In this document: one piece after another, positions 13,655 to 21,500 of the stretch
How the letters are laid out: each line of letters begins with the position of its first letter
Numbering within the stretch: the stretch's first letter is position 1
NCBI GenBank assembly: GCA_015522885.1
Contig: WALJ01000008.1
Location: forward strand, 1 to 22,114
Direction of reading: 5' to 3'
DNA from: Thermoplasmata archaeon
Lineage (GTDB): Archaea; Thermoplasmatota; Thermoplasmata; WALJ01
DNA: 22,114 bases
Notes under the pieces: model-generated
What the model saw: only the letters and a program-made list of their open reading frames with translations
The model's database searches: none
Told to the model about the DNA's origin: nothing
Translations under genes and position numbers: made by a program

Positions 13655-13695
13655 ATCACCTCAGCCCTTCCCCATTTGCGAACCCTATTTATAAG
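13655..13695 (-). promoter_or_regulatory. L10e promoter and Shine-Dalgarno site
   Basis: The TATA box CTTATAAATAG is at 13685-13695 and GAGGTGAT at 13655-13662, both read on the minus strand. The second fixes the TTG start codon of L10e. The leader between predicted transcription start and TTG is about 10-20 nt. Confidence 0.65.
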
Positions 13696-13780
13696 TTGCT
13701 ACATTTCGGGAGCGAAGAGATATACGACAATCAAAAGATATGAAGAGCCCAACCGCAACAAGCCGGAGGAGCATCTTCAT
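13685..13780 (-). pseudogene. Doubtful micro-ORF with a signal-peptide-like start
   Basis: A 31-codon frame opens after GGGAGGGAAAAA-ATG, a leader very like those of the two exported-protein genes at 8959 and 9444. It encodes a hydrophobic start (MKMLLRLVAVGLFISF) and then runs into the L10e TATA box, where it stops. It could be the remnant of a third exported-protein gene cut off by later rearrangement. Evidence is weak. Confidence 0.2.
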
Positions 13781-13809
13781 TTTTTCCCTCCCGATTCTGA
13801 AAATATGAT

Positions 13810-13852
13810 TATAGTCGCCGACCTAACTTTGTTAACTTATGATTTGTATAAA
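13810..13852 (+). repeat. 43-bp palindrome-like repeat, type 1, copy 2
   Basis: It begins TATAGTCGCCGACC and shares the body ACTTTGTTAACTTAT with the copy at 6116-6158. It is followed 24 bp later by a type 2 palindrome in the same orientation, repeating the order seen at the transposase locus but without the hairpin array. Confidence 0.6.
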
Positions 13853-13876
13853 TAGGTTTTTATGCACTCAGCGACT

Positions 13877-13944
13877 TATAGTCGGAGACATCATTAGTTT
13901 AGAAAGTTATGTCTCCGACCATAGAAGCTTATGTCTCTGACTAT
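13877..13944 (+). repeat. 47-bp palindromic repeat, type 2, copy 3, with an extra right arm
   Basis: This is the best-preserved copy: TATAGTCGGAGACAT at 13877-13891 pairs with ATGTCTCCGACCATA at 13909-13923, with one mismatch. A second 22-bp right arm (AGAAGCTTATGTCTCTGACTAT, 13923-13944, given here in two halves as AGAAGCTTATG and TCTCTGACTAT) follows directly, so the right half is duplicated in tandem like an iteron. Confidence 0.75.
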
Positions 13945-14014
13945 GAAAACAGAGTATCCGATGAATGATGGGGATGCATCGTTAGATTGACAATATCACT
14001 CTGTTTCCGGTGAA

Positions 14015-14251
14015 CTAGAGGTAGTCCGCATGAGAAACGAGTTTCTTTCTCAGTTTCCTGATAACCTCTTTCTGCTTTGACGGCTCGAATATCGCATTTT
14101 TTACGGAGCGCTCCATCAACTCCGTGAGTCTGTCTTCGGGAAAATTCTCTCTTCTGAGTCCCATGTCCTTTATCTGCTTCTTTATTACAAAACCCGCAAG
14201 AGGGCCTGCAAGCTCGATAAGCTCCTTTTCCAGCAGGTCTATAGGGTTCAC
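14015..14251 (-). CDS. Small helical protein, unknown, coupled to the HAMP protein
   Basis: A 78-residue protein whose start overlaps the HAMP gene's stop by four bases (ATGA), so the two are translationally coupled. It is predicted to be largely helical, with a hydrophobic LAGPLAGFVIKKQIKDMGL segment and a basic end (KQKEVIRKLRKKLVSH). The pattern of an IGPxA-like turn, an amphipathic helix and a basic helix recalls short C-terminal modules seen fused to signalling proteins, but I cannot name the family. There is no signal peptide, no Cys and no catalytic motif. A cytoplasmic partner of the HAMP membrane protein is the simplest inference. Confidence 0.7.
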   Translation of the reverse strand: MNPIDLLEKELIELAGPLAGFVIKKQIKDMGLRRENFPEDRLTELMERSVKNAIFEPSKQKEVIRKLRKKLVSHADYL

Positions 14252-15075
14252 CGCGACCCCTCCATCTCTTCCATCGCCCTCCTTATCGCTTCTTTGAGGT
14301 CGTGCAATCTCACGGAAAGCTCATGGATATCTCCGAGCCTCTCTTTCGTGGCGAAGTCCGCATCCATATTTCCTCTGCTGGCTTCCTCGGCAGCTTTCGC
14401 AAGTTTTCTCATGGGCATGCCTATCGCCTTGGAAAGAATGTACCCGAAACTGAAAGCCATGGCAACTCCGAATACAATCACCAGAACGGCCCTCACAAAT
14501 TCCCACATAGGTACGATGCCTTGCACCACGGTTCCGAGTGCTCCAGAATAAAGCACGGTACCGACAATCGTAAGAGTAATCCCATATATCAGAAAAGGAG
14601 TCAGAAAAATCAGGTACATACCGATGTGCGAAATCTCCTTTTTCCATATGCTGTCCCTCGTACTGTCCCTTTCTCCGAGAAACGAGCGAGCTATGAAAAG
14701 GCTGTTTCTCATCCTGTTCACGGATTTCACAAGGGAATCTATCTCCACATAGCCTCCGATGTCCAGATTTACATCCAGCTTCCCCTCCTGAAGTTTCCTG
14801 ACCTGTTCAAGAAGCTCATTTATGGGCCTTAGAAGCTCTTTTATACTATATATCATAAAAAATATCAGTAAAATGAGCACCAAGGAAGGGAGGGAGATGT
14901 AATAGAATATCTTTTTTATTCCAAGTATTTCAAAAATAATATCCAAAACAACCGGAAGCGCGAGCATGAGAAGAGCCATTGTGAGAAAATACTTGAAAAG
15001 CTTCGTGCTTAGCGTGTTTTTCCCGAATATTCTTTCGTCGAGTTCCGAAACGATTTCTTTTCCTGTTACCATCAT
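14248..15075 (-). CDS. Membrane protein with two tandem TM-HAMP units
   Basis: I place the start at one of two adjacent ATGs (15075 or 15072). The frame is open far upstream, but that part is antisense to the divergent coiled-coil gene. The 275-residue product has TM segments at about 27-50 and 55-78, then a HAMP-like helix pair (79-133, LRPINELLEQVRKLQEGKLD and VEIDSLVKSVNRMRNSL). A second pair of TM segments follows (about 151-180 and 192-217), then a second HAMP (218-270, MPMRKLAKAAEEASRGNMD and GDIHELSVRLHDLKEAI). HAMP domains relay signals across membranes to kinases or methyl-accepting domains; here no output domain follows, only the coupled 78-residue protein. TATA candidates lie at 15091-15100 and 15111-15120 (minus strand). 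Confidence 0.85.
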   Translation of the reverse strand: MMVTGKEIVSELDERIFGKNTLSTKLFKYFLTMALLMLALPVVLDIIFEILGIKKIFYYISLPSLVLILLIFFMIYSIKELLRPINELLEQVRKLQEGKLDVNLDIGGYVEIDSLVKSVNRMRNSLFIARSFLGERDSTRDSIWKKEISHIGMYLIFLTPFLIYGITLTIVGTVLYSGALGTVVQGIVPMWEFVRAVLVIVFGVAMAFSFGYILSKAIGMPMRKLAKAAEEASRGNMDADFATKERLGDIHELSVRLHDLKEAIRRAMEEMEGSR

Positions 15076-15179
15076 ATCCGAAGACACGGTGTATGATAAC
15101 CAGCATCTCTTAAGTAATTTTCGCAGGCACAGGACGGCATATGTCTGTGCATAACACGCCCAACGCCGAAATAAGGGCA

Positions 15180-15219
15180 AAGTATATATGCATGCATTCT
15201 GTTTTATCCCGGTCGGTGA
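15180..15219 (+). promoter_or_regulatory. Promoter and ribosome-binding site of the zinc-ribbon coiled-coil gene
   Basis: The TATA box AAGTATATATGCAT is centred near 15185 and GGTGA is at 15215-15219, five bases before the ATG at 15224. Because the TATA box covers the in-frame ATG at 15188, that earlier ATG is not the start. Confidence 0.6.
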
Positions 15220-15223
15220 ACAG

Positions 15224-16819
15224 ATGGACAAAAAGAAGAACAAAAAGAAGGAAGAAAACGATAAAAAAGAAGAGATGCTCGGAGAGAATATTTTCGTCTG
15301 TCCAAACTGCGGATGCGAGATAGAGAGCGATGCCGATAGATGCCCAATCTGCGGCTTTGAAATCCATGAAAGGCCGGATATCGAAGAAAGCGGCAAAGAA
15401 TCTCCCGAGAAAGAGGCCGTTGAATTCGGCGAGACGGAGATAGTTTCACGGGAAGAACTCGGAGGCAGGCCGGAGAGCGGGATTCGGAAGGGGACGGAAA
15501 AGGGAGAGGACATCGAGTTCATAGAGCCGGCGGTTTCCGGGAAAGAAAAACCCAAAAAAGAGCATCTGAAGGGAGAGAAAAAAAGACCCCATAAAAAGAC
15601 GAAGCCCGCAAAACATCATCCGAAAGAAGAGGAGAAACATCATAGGAAAGCCGCAAAGAAGGCGGAACCAAGGGCTGTGCCCGAAAAGAGGAAAGGTCTG
15701 TTCGGCGGCATATTCCATGAAAAGGAGAAGGAGAAAAAGGAGATTCCACGGGAATACAGGGCACTTATAAAGGAATATAGAAGAAAACTGAAGAATCTGG
15801 AGGAAAGAGAAAGCGCTCTGTCGGTCAATGAGGCAAAACTCAGAAAGGAGATTGAAAAGGCGGGCAAAGTAAGGGATTTGCTGAACAAAAGAGCCGAGGA
15901 GATGATACTGACAAAAAGGGAGATTGAGGATAGAAATGCAGAGTTGGAAGCAAAGGAAAGGAGGCTGAAAGGCCTTGAAGAGGACCTTTCTGTCAGAGAG
16001 GCGGAGGTAAAGGAAATCAGGGAGAGGGTCGAGAGCATAGACAGAGAGATGGAAGAAAGGGAGAAAATACTCGCAGAGAGGAGCGAGGAACTGAAAGCCC
16101 TCAAAGAAGAGCTCGAATCCCGAAAGATTAAGATTGAAGAACTTGAGAAGGAGATTGAAGGCAGAGAGACACTCTTAAAAGAGAGGGAAGCGCAGGTGGA
16201 GAGCCTTGAGGAGGAACTTCTGCCTTTGAGAGAGGTACTCGACAAAAAGGAGAGAGAACTCAAAGAGAAGGAGGATGAGGTGCTCAAACTCGAGAACGAA
16301 CTCAGCAACAGGGAGAGCGCAATAAGGGTGAAGGAGCAGGAGATAGAAGCGCTCAAGGAGGAACTGGACGAGAGAGAAGAGGCTCTGAAACAGGAAAGAG
16401 CTTCCCTCGACCTAGTGGAAGAGGAACTCCGCAATCAGATGCTCGGCATAGAGGCGAAGCAGGAGGAGTTGAAGAAGAGGGAGGAAGGGATAAATGCCGA
16501 ATATGAGAAGATTAATGTCAGAAAAGGGGAACTGGACAGAAAAGAGGAGGAGATAATGGCAATACGGAGACAGGTGGCAGACAAAGAAGCGGAGATTACC
16601 GCAATGTATTCGGAACTAGCCAAGAAAGAGGCTGCGGTGAAGGCGGAAAAAGCGAAGGTCGAGGAGATGAAGCAGTCGATGATGGAAAAGGTCGAGCAGC
16701 TGAAGATACTCGAGGAACAGACCCTGAAAAGAAAGAAGGAGATGGACGCTCTGGAACTCCGCTTCATCGAGAAGGAAAAGGAGCTGATGGCGAGGGACAG
16801 CTCCGTAAAGGCGAATTAA
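15224..16819 (+). CDS. Zinc-ribbon protein with a very long coiled coil
   Basis: The 531-residue product opens with a Lys-rich lead and a zinc ribbon with C26-x2-C29 and C40-x2-C43 (CPNCGC...CPICGF). A charged linker follows, with a Lys/His-rich basic stretch (about 100-160), and then an almost uninterrupted coiled coil (about 170-525) dominated by Glu, Lys, Leu and Arg. The ERE/KEREAL/EELEERE spacing is typical of a long parallel helix. There are no membrane segments. Proteins of this layout occur in Thermoplasmata and could be cytoskeletal or chromosome-organising scaffolds, but no function can be read from sequence. The gene is divergent from the HAMP gene. The start at 15224 follows from the promoter and Shine-Dalgarno positions. 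Confidence 0.85.
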   Translation: MDKKKNKKKEENDKKEEMLGENIFVCPNCGCEIESDADRCPICGFEIHERPDIEESGKESPEKEAVEFGETEIVSREELGGRPESGIRKGTEKGEDIEFIEPAVSGKEKPKKEHLKGEKKRPHKKTKPAKHHPKEEEKHHRKAAKKAEPRAVPEKRKGLFGGIFHEKEKEKKEIPREYRALIKEYRRKLKNLEERESALSVNEAKLRKEIEKAGKVRDLLNKRAEEMILTKREIEDRNAELEAKERRLKGLEEDLSVREAEVKEIRERVESIDREMEEREKILAERSEELKALKEELESRKIKIEELEKEIEGRETLLKEREAQVESLEEELLPLREVLDKKERELKEKEDEVLKLENELSNRESAIRVKEQEIEALKEELDEREEALKQERASLDLVEEELRNQMLGIEAKQEELKKREEGINAEYEKINVRKGELDRKEEEIMAIRRQVADKEAEITAMYSELAKKEAAVKAEKAKVEEMKQSMMEKVEQLKILEEQTLKRKKEMDALELRFIEKEKELMARDSSVKAN

Positions 16820-16830
16820 GTTTACCCTTG

Positions 16831-16908
16831 TTAGAGCCTATTTTTGCTCTTCTTTGTCATTATCAGGGTGAGGAGGACAATTGCTATTATAGTCAGCGAT
16901 ATAAGCTT
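16831..16908 (-). pseudogene. Remnant 3' end of a C-terminally anchored surface protein
   Basis: On the minus strand, 25 codons without a start encode a hydrophobic run (LTIIAIVLLTLIM) followed by TKKSKNRL and a stop. This is the standard C-terminal anchor of surface proteins here. The frame is closed by a TAG at 16909-16911 and runs into the palindromic repeat at 16888-16934. A decayed gene end joined to the repeat is my reading; chance is possible because it is short. Confidence 0.3.
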
Positions 16909-16934
16909 CTAAACCAATGATGTCTCTCACTATA
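16888..16934 (-). repeat. 47-bp palindromic repeat, type 2, copy 4
   Basis: Read on the minus strand: left arm TATAGTGAGAGACAT, spacer containing GGTTTAGAAGCTT, right arm ATATCGCTGACTATA. The length is exactly 47 bp as in the other three copies. The ATG that begins the right arm elsewhere is ATA here. Confidence 0.7.
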
Positions 16935-17000
16935 AACACGGACCGAAGAACGAGCTCTAAATAATTTCAGTACTCTACATAGAGCCCATAAATCCGACAT

Positions 17001-17010
17001 CCTTAAATAC
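17001..17010 (+). promoter_or_regulatory. TATA box for the lipocalin-like protein
   Basis: CCTTAAATAC is centred about 25 nt before the ATG at 17031, and no Shine-Dalgarno sequence is present, so a leaderless transcript is likely. Confidence 0.5.
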
Positions 17011-17030
17011 ATCCTCATGATTCTCTCTTT

Positions 17031-18443
17031 ATGCAAAAAGATAAAGACACCCGCTTAAGCGTCGTTTCTATCTTCCTGGTTATCGTCGTTCTCTTAGCCG
17101 CGTATGTATCATATTTTAATACAAAACCAAGCGGCGGAGAGGGAGGAGGCAGCCTCTTTCCTCCGTACAGTATATCTTTCCCGAAAGATGAAGGAGCTCA
17201 CGACGAATTTAGTGAAATGTGGATGCTCGTAATGAACCTTTCTAGCGAGGGGAATTCTTTCATATTCCAAGTATCTTGGCAGTATTCCAATCTGGAGCCT
17301 GACAAAGTTTCCATAATTTTCTCGGTTACAGATATAAATAATCTGACAAAAACCCCTTTTTTCAGCAAAGCATACACCAACCAATCTTTTAATTATTCGA
17401 AATCCTACCTCAATTTGGAGGCACCTGATGTCGATGGAGGTTGCTTCGATTTGAAATCCACAGATAATAAAACAGAGAATTACCTACTTTCCGTTATGCC
17501 GCCAAGTGATAGTCCGTGGTCTATAGACGCACTGCTTTCATCCGAGAGAAAGCCAGTTCTTTTCACCCAGAATCGCGGCGGCACTCTTCTTTTTGGCTCT
17601 CTTTATGTGGGCGATGGCACGCTTTTCGGCTATATACAGCCGAACTTCGATGTAGTCGGGAACTTCAGAATCGGAGGAGAAGAGTTCTCTGCGAGGGGGA
17701 GCGCCATGCTTCTGCATTTCTGGGGCGGTGCTTGGAGCACTATATTCGACCTGATTTACAGTCATCAGAGAGAAGACGAGGTTTTTGCACTCCGGTATTA
17801 TTCGCCGGGCGGCAATGAAGTCGTACTTGAACAGATTTATTTAATAAGAAACAAGGATTATATTCTGTATTCGACTTTTCGAAATAAAACTATCGGTGCA
17901 ATAATAGAGGGAAAAAATCTTACCAGCCTTGAAGGGAATACCTATTCTTTCTATCCGACGAGCTATGTATTGGACCCGAGAGACCCCTATTCTCACAGAG
18001 CCTTTGCCCTTAACTGGAGTTTTTATGAAACATACGGTAAAAATAACTTCACGGTCCATCCGTATGTAAAAAATCAGTTCATTAAATCCCCCCGTTTATG
18101 GGCTGGCGGAACATATTCCATGACCGGAGGTCATTTTTCTGGATGGGGATTTTCCATTTACTTAAAGAAGTACCAGAGCAATCCTAGGATCACACGGATT
18201 GATTTTTCCCAGAACAACAGCATTCGCGTATGGGTCAAAGACGGCATAGAAATGAAAAATGTAATTATTCAATACAATATCTCCAATACTACTTTCGGAG
18301 AAAAGATGCGGTGGAATCAGGACGGCTCTTTCTGGGAATTCGATTTGACCGGAATTTCTTCCGGAGAAAATCTTCAGTCATACCGTATAATAGCCACCGA
18401 TTTGGCGGAGCATTCGTTAGAAACAAAATGGTACAAGGTATAA
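17031..18443 (+). CDS. Membrane-anchored lipocalin-like (AttH/CrtC-type, COG5621-like) protein
   Basis: The 470-residue product has a short cytoplasmic lead, one N-terminal membrane segment (about 9-27, VVSIFLVIVVLLAAYVSYF) and a large outward-facing domain with many N-x-S/T sequons. FPKDEGAHDEFSEMWMLVMNL (near 49-69, the FPxDxGAH...EMW core) resembles the opening of the AttH/CrtC lipocalin-like family (predicted secreted hydrolases and carotenoid hydratases), in which PxDxGAH...EWWY begins the first barrel. Strand-rich sequence continues to about 380. The last 85 residues look like a separate Ig-like beta domain. The similarity is recognisable but not strong, and the aromatic pair is altered (EMWM), so I call the family tentatively and give no substrate. 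It is not coupled to its neighbours. Confidence 0.7.
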   Translation: MQKDKDTRLSVVSIFLVIVVLLAAYVSYFNTKPSGGEGGGSLFPPYSISFPKDEGAHDEFSEMWMLVMNLSSEGNSFIFQVSWQYSNLEPDKVSIIFSVTDINNLTKTPFFSKAYTNQSFNYSKSYLNLEAPDVDGGCFDLKSTDNKTENYLLSVMPPSDSPWSIDALLSSERKPVLFTQNRGGTLLFGSLYVGDGTLFGYIQPNFDVVGNFRIGGEEFSARGSAMLLHFWGGAWSTIFDLIYSHQREDEVFALRYYSPGGNEVVLEQIYLIRNKDYILYSTFRNKTIGAIIEGKNLTSLEGNTYSFYPTSYVLDPRDPYSHRAFALNWSFYETYGKNNFTVHPYVKNQFIKSPRLWAGGTYSMTGGHFSGWGFSIYLKKYQSNPRITRIDFSQNNSIRVWVKDGIEMKNVIIQYNISNTTFGEKMRWNQDGSFWEFDLTGISSGENLQSYRIIATDLAEHSLETKWYKV

Positions 18444-18485
18444 TTTATTTAATCTACCTTATATTTTGATTTTCTTGCGAAAGGT

Positions 18486-18541
18486 TTATTTACTAGGAGA
18501 CTAATAGTGGAACAAGGGAAAATCCCTTTTGAGAAAGGAGG
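18486..18541 (+). promoter_or_regulatory. Promoter, leader palindrome and Shine-Dalgarno site of the subtilase gene
   Basis: The TATA box TTTATTTA is at 18486-18493. AAGGGA (18515-18520) and TCCCTT (18524-18529) form a dyad close to the predicted transcription start. AAAGGAG near 18535-18541 is the Shine-Dalgarno sequence for the ATG at 18549. The CCCTTT of the dyad could also pair with AAAGG of the Shine-Dalgarno sequence. Confidence 0.5.
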
Positions 18542-18548
18542 AAAAAAA

Positions 18549-21500
18549 ATGAACGCAAAACATAAAAGATATATACCCCATCTGGTCGCGTTGGCGATAG
18601 CATTTATCATGCTGATACCGACCAGTGGGATGCTGACCGCCCAGGCGGCAGCTCCTTCGGAATACGTCCTCGTGGACGCAAGCCATATGAATGAGCTACG
18701 GCAGATGGGCGCAGAGATATTTACAGATTACAACAACGGGTTTTATCTGATGAAAATGCCAGCGACCTCGGTAAACTCTCTTTCTCAGGTAGATTTTCCG
18801 GTAGTGAGGATGTCGGAACACAGATATCTGGACCTGTATCCGTCTTCTTACCGGTTCAACCCTGCGAAGGGCATACCTGAGATTAACGGTGCGCTGAGAG
18901 CAACGGATTCCAACACATACATATTGCAGTTCGTAGGACCTGTAAAACACGAGTGGGTAGAGAAAGTCAGAAATGCGGGAGCGGTGATATTTAGTGATGT
19001 AGCTAAATACGGCTTAATCGCCAAGATGTCGCCGGATACTGCAAACACCGTGAGGAACATGCCCGAGATAGCATGGGTCGGCACATACGAACCGGCATAC
19101 AAGATAACTTCGAAGGCAGATATAAACAGCGAAAACTCCGGAATGTTCTCGTTGCTCCTGTTTAAGGGATATAGTCCACAGAGCATCGCGGATCGATTGA
19201 GTTTAGACGGAATAACCGTCCTTTCGGTGCAGGGAAGGAATGTGATAATCAGTGTCCAGCAGAACAAACTACCGGCCATAGCATCCATGGAAGAGGTGCA
19301 GAATATAGGCATATACTCTCAGCCGAAGCTTATGGACCTTAGCGCTGACAAGGTAATACATGTGAGAGAGGTATGGTATCCCTCATATACCGGACTCAGC
19401 ACCCGCTTCATAGGCAAAGACCAGGTTGTCGGAATACAGGATACGGGATATGACGAGGGTGATGACACCGCAGGTCCCAACGACCACTTTCAGGGTCCTC
19501 TCGGCGACAGGGTTCTGAGATACAAGGATCAGGGTGGAGGCTCCGATCCCGACGGAGAGAAAATCGGCGAGTCTCACGGAAGCCACTGCTGTGGCCTCAT
19601 ATCCGGGAACGGATGGTCATGGGAGAAGCAGTATGGATATCCTACCGATGACTATGAATGGGATCATGCCGAATCTGTCGGGGCCGCACCCGGAGCCAAC
19701 TTGTCAATAGACGGAATAATTGATAGTAATGGGAATCTCAAGCCGTCTGCCGACTACTGGGATACGGAACAGAATGACGGAGCTCAGATTTATTCCAACA
19801 GCTGGGGAGGTCAGCCTGGTGATGATTATAGCAGTACATATTCCACGGCTGTGGACGACAAGTCGAACAGCGACAACAGGAGGCTGTTCTTCTTTGCAGC
19901 GGCTAATGCCGGACCTACCAGAGATACTCTCAACCCTGACGCTCAGGGCAAGAACGGGATATGTGTGGCGGCTTCGGAGAACTTCAGGCCAGGAGAGTGG
20001 TTCTATGACTCGAATCCGAATACTATCACCGATTTCAGTTCAAGAGGAGGGAATCTCAGTGATACGCGTATAAAACCGGACCTCGCTTCCCCGGGTGGCG
20101 GAGAGATATCCCTCTATGCAAGGGGGCAATACGACAACGACAAGGGTCAAGGGTCATACCTTATTAATGCGGTAGATCAATACAACTGGAGTGCCAAAGC
20201 CCCGGGTTCGGACGGACATCAAGATTATCAGTACATGCAGGGTACAAGCATGGCGACACCAGTCGCAGCAGGTGCCGCAGCGGTCATAAGACAGTATCTT
20301 ACAGATACTGGCTACGACAGCAATGCATCTCAGTCGGGTCAACAGATATATTCACAGATAATAAAAGCACTCATGATAAACGGTGCAAGAAGGCTTCCGA
20401 ACATAATGTATCCCGGATATGACCAGGGCTGGGGTCTGATAAATGTGAAGAACTCCATACTCCCTGATCCGCCTGTCAGACTGCAGTACACCGAGGCAAA
20501 CATGACGAGCACGGGAACATGGGATGCCGCTACGAATGGAAGTATGGCTCTGGATGTCGCCTCTGCAAGAGTGCCGTTGAAGGTAACTCTGACTTGGATA
20601 GATACAAGCGGAAAGGACCTTAACAGAGACCTCGATCTGAAGGTAACGGATCCGAACGGCCATGTGTATCATGGAAATGCGTATAATAATACGACCGGAT
20701 GGTCTCAACCCGATGCTACGGTCGCAAGTACTTCGGATACATATATAGGTAGCTGGGACCGCGGTGACGGCTGGGACGGAGTGAACAATGTCGAGCAGGT
20801 CGAGGTTCAGTATCCTGCGACAGGAACATGGAAGGTTGAAGTAATTGGCTATAACGTACCGTCCACCACACCATTTGCCGTTGTGGTCAGAGCGGACATA
20901 GGCTCTCTGACACCAGAGTATTCGTTTGGGATGGATGTCAGTGGAAGCTCAACGATACGCGTGGATCAGGGCGGTTCCGCAACTCTGCCGATAACCATAA
21001 CAAGCTACGGAACATCCTCGGATACTATCGATATAAGCGATAATATCCCTACGGGACTTACAACTCTGTACACATACGGAGGGAACTCTCAGACTTCCTA
21101 TTCACTCGCTGCGGGAAAGTCTGCAACATTCATTCTGACGGTCAGTGCGGATGCTTCCACCAGCCCGGGAGTGTATCCGTTCTCCGTGAGTGCCATGTCC
21201 TCGAACGATGCCAGCGTCAAAGCTGTGAGAGATCTCAAAGTACAGGTCATAGATCAGAATACCAAGATTCCGAGGATGGTTCAGGTGACCAACGCAAGTG
21301 AAGACGAGACTAGTCCGGCGGTAACTACTTTCACCGATTCCAACGGGCAGCCATGGATATTCATCGCATATGTCAAGTCCACTCCAATATCCCCGGATGC
21401 CATATACGGCGGAGACACTGTGATGGTTACATATTCCAAATTGGACTCAAACGGCATACCGATATCATGGCACGAGCCGATACAGCTGACCAATCTCAAT

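Noticed and set aside
15188..15223. An ATG 36 bases upstream as the start of the zinc-ribbon coiled-coil protein.
   Set aside because: It overlaps the TATA box, and a GGTGA Shine-Dalgarno sequence correctly precedes the ATG at 15224.
15076..15555. An N-terminal extension of the HAMP protein of about 160 residues.
   Set aside because: It is the antisense of the zinc-ribbon coiled-coil gene and the divergent promoter, Ser/Phe-rich as expected for a shadow frame; the HAMP protein starts at 15075 or 15072.
15640..16767. Long Ser-rich minus-strand frames opposite the coiled-coil gene.
   Set aside because: They are complements of Glu/Lys-rich codons (Ser, Phe, Leu bias) without promoters or recognisable domains.
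18487..18510. A further copy of the 47-bp palindrome (ACTAGGAGACTAATAG).
   Set aside because: Only a partial left-arm match; no right arm at the expected distance and it overlaps the subtilase promoter.
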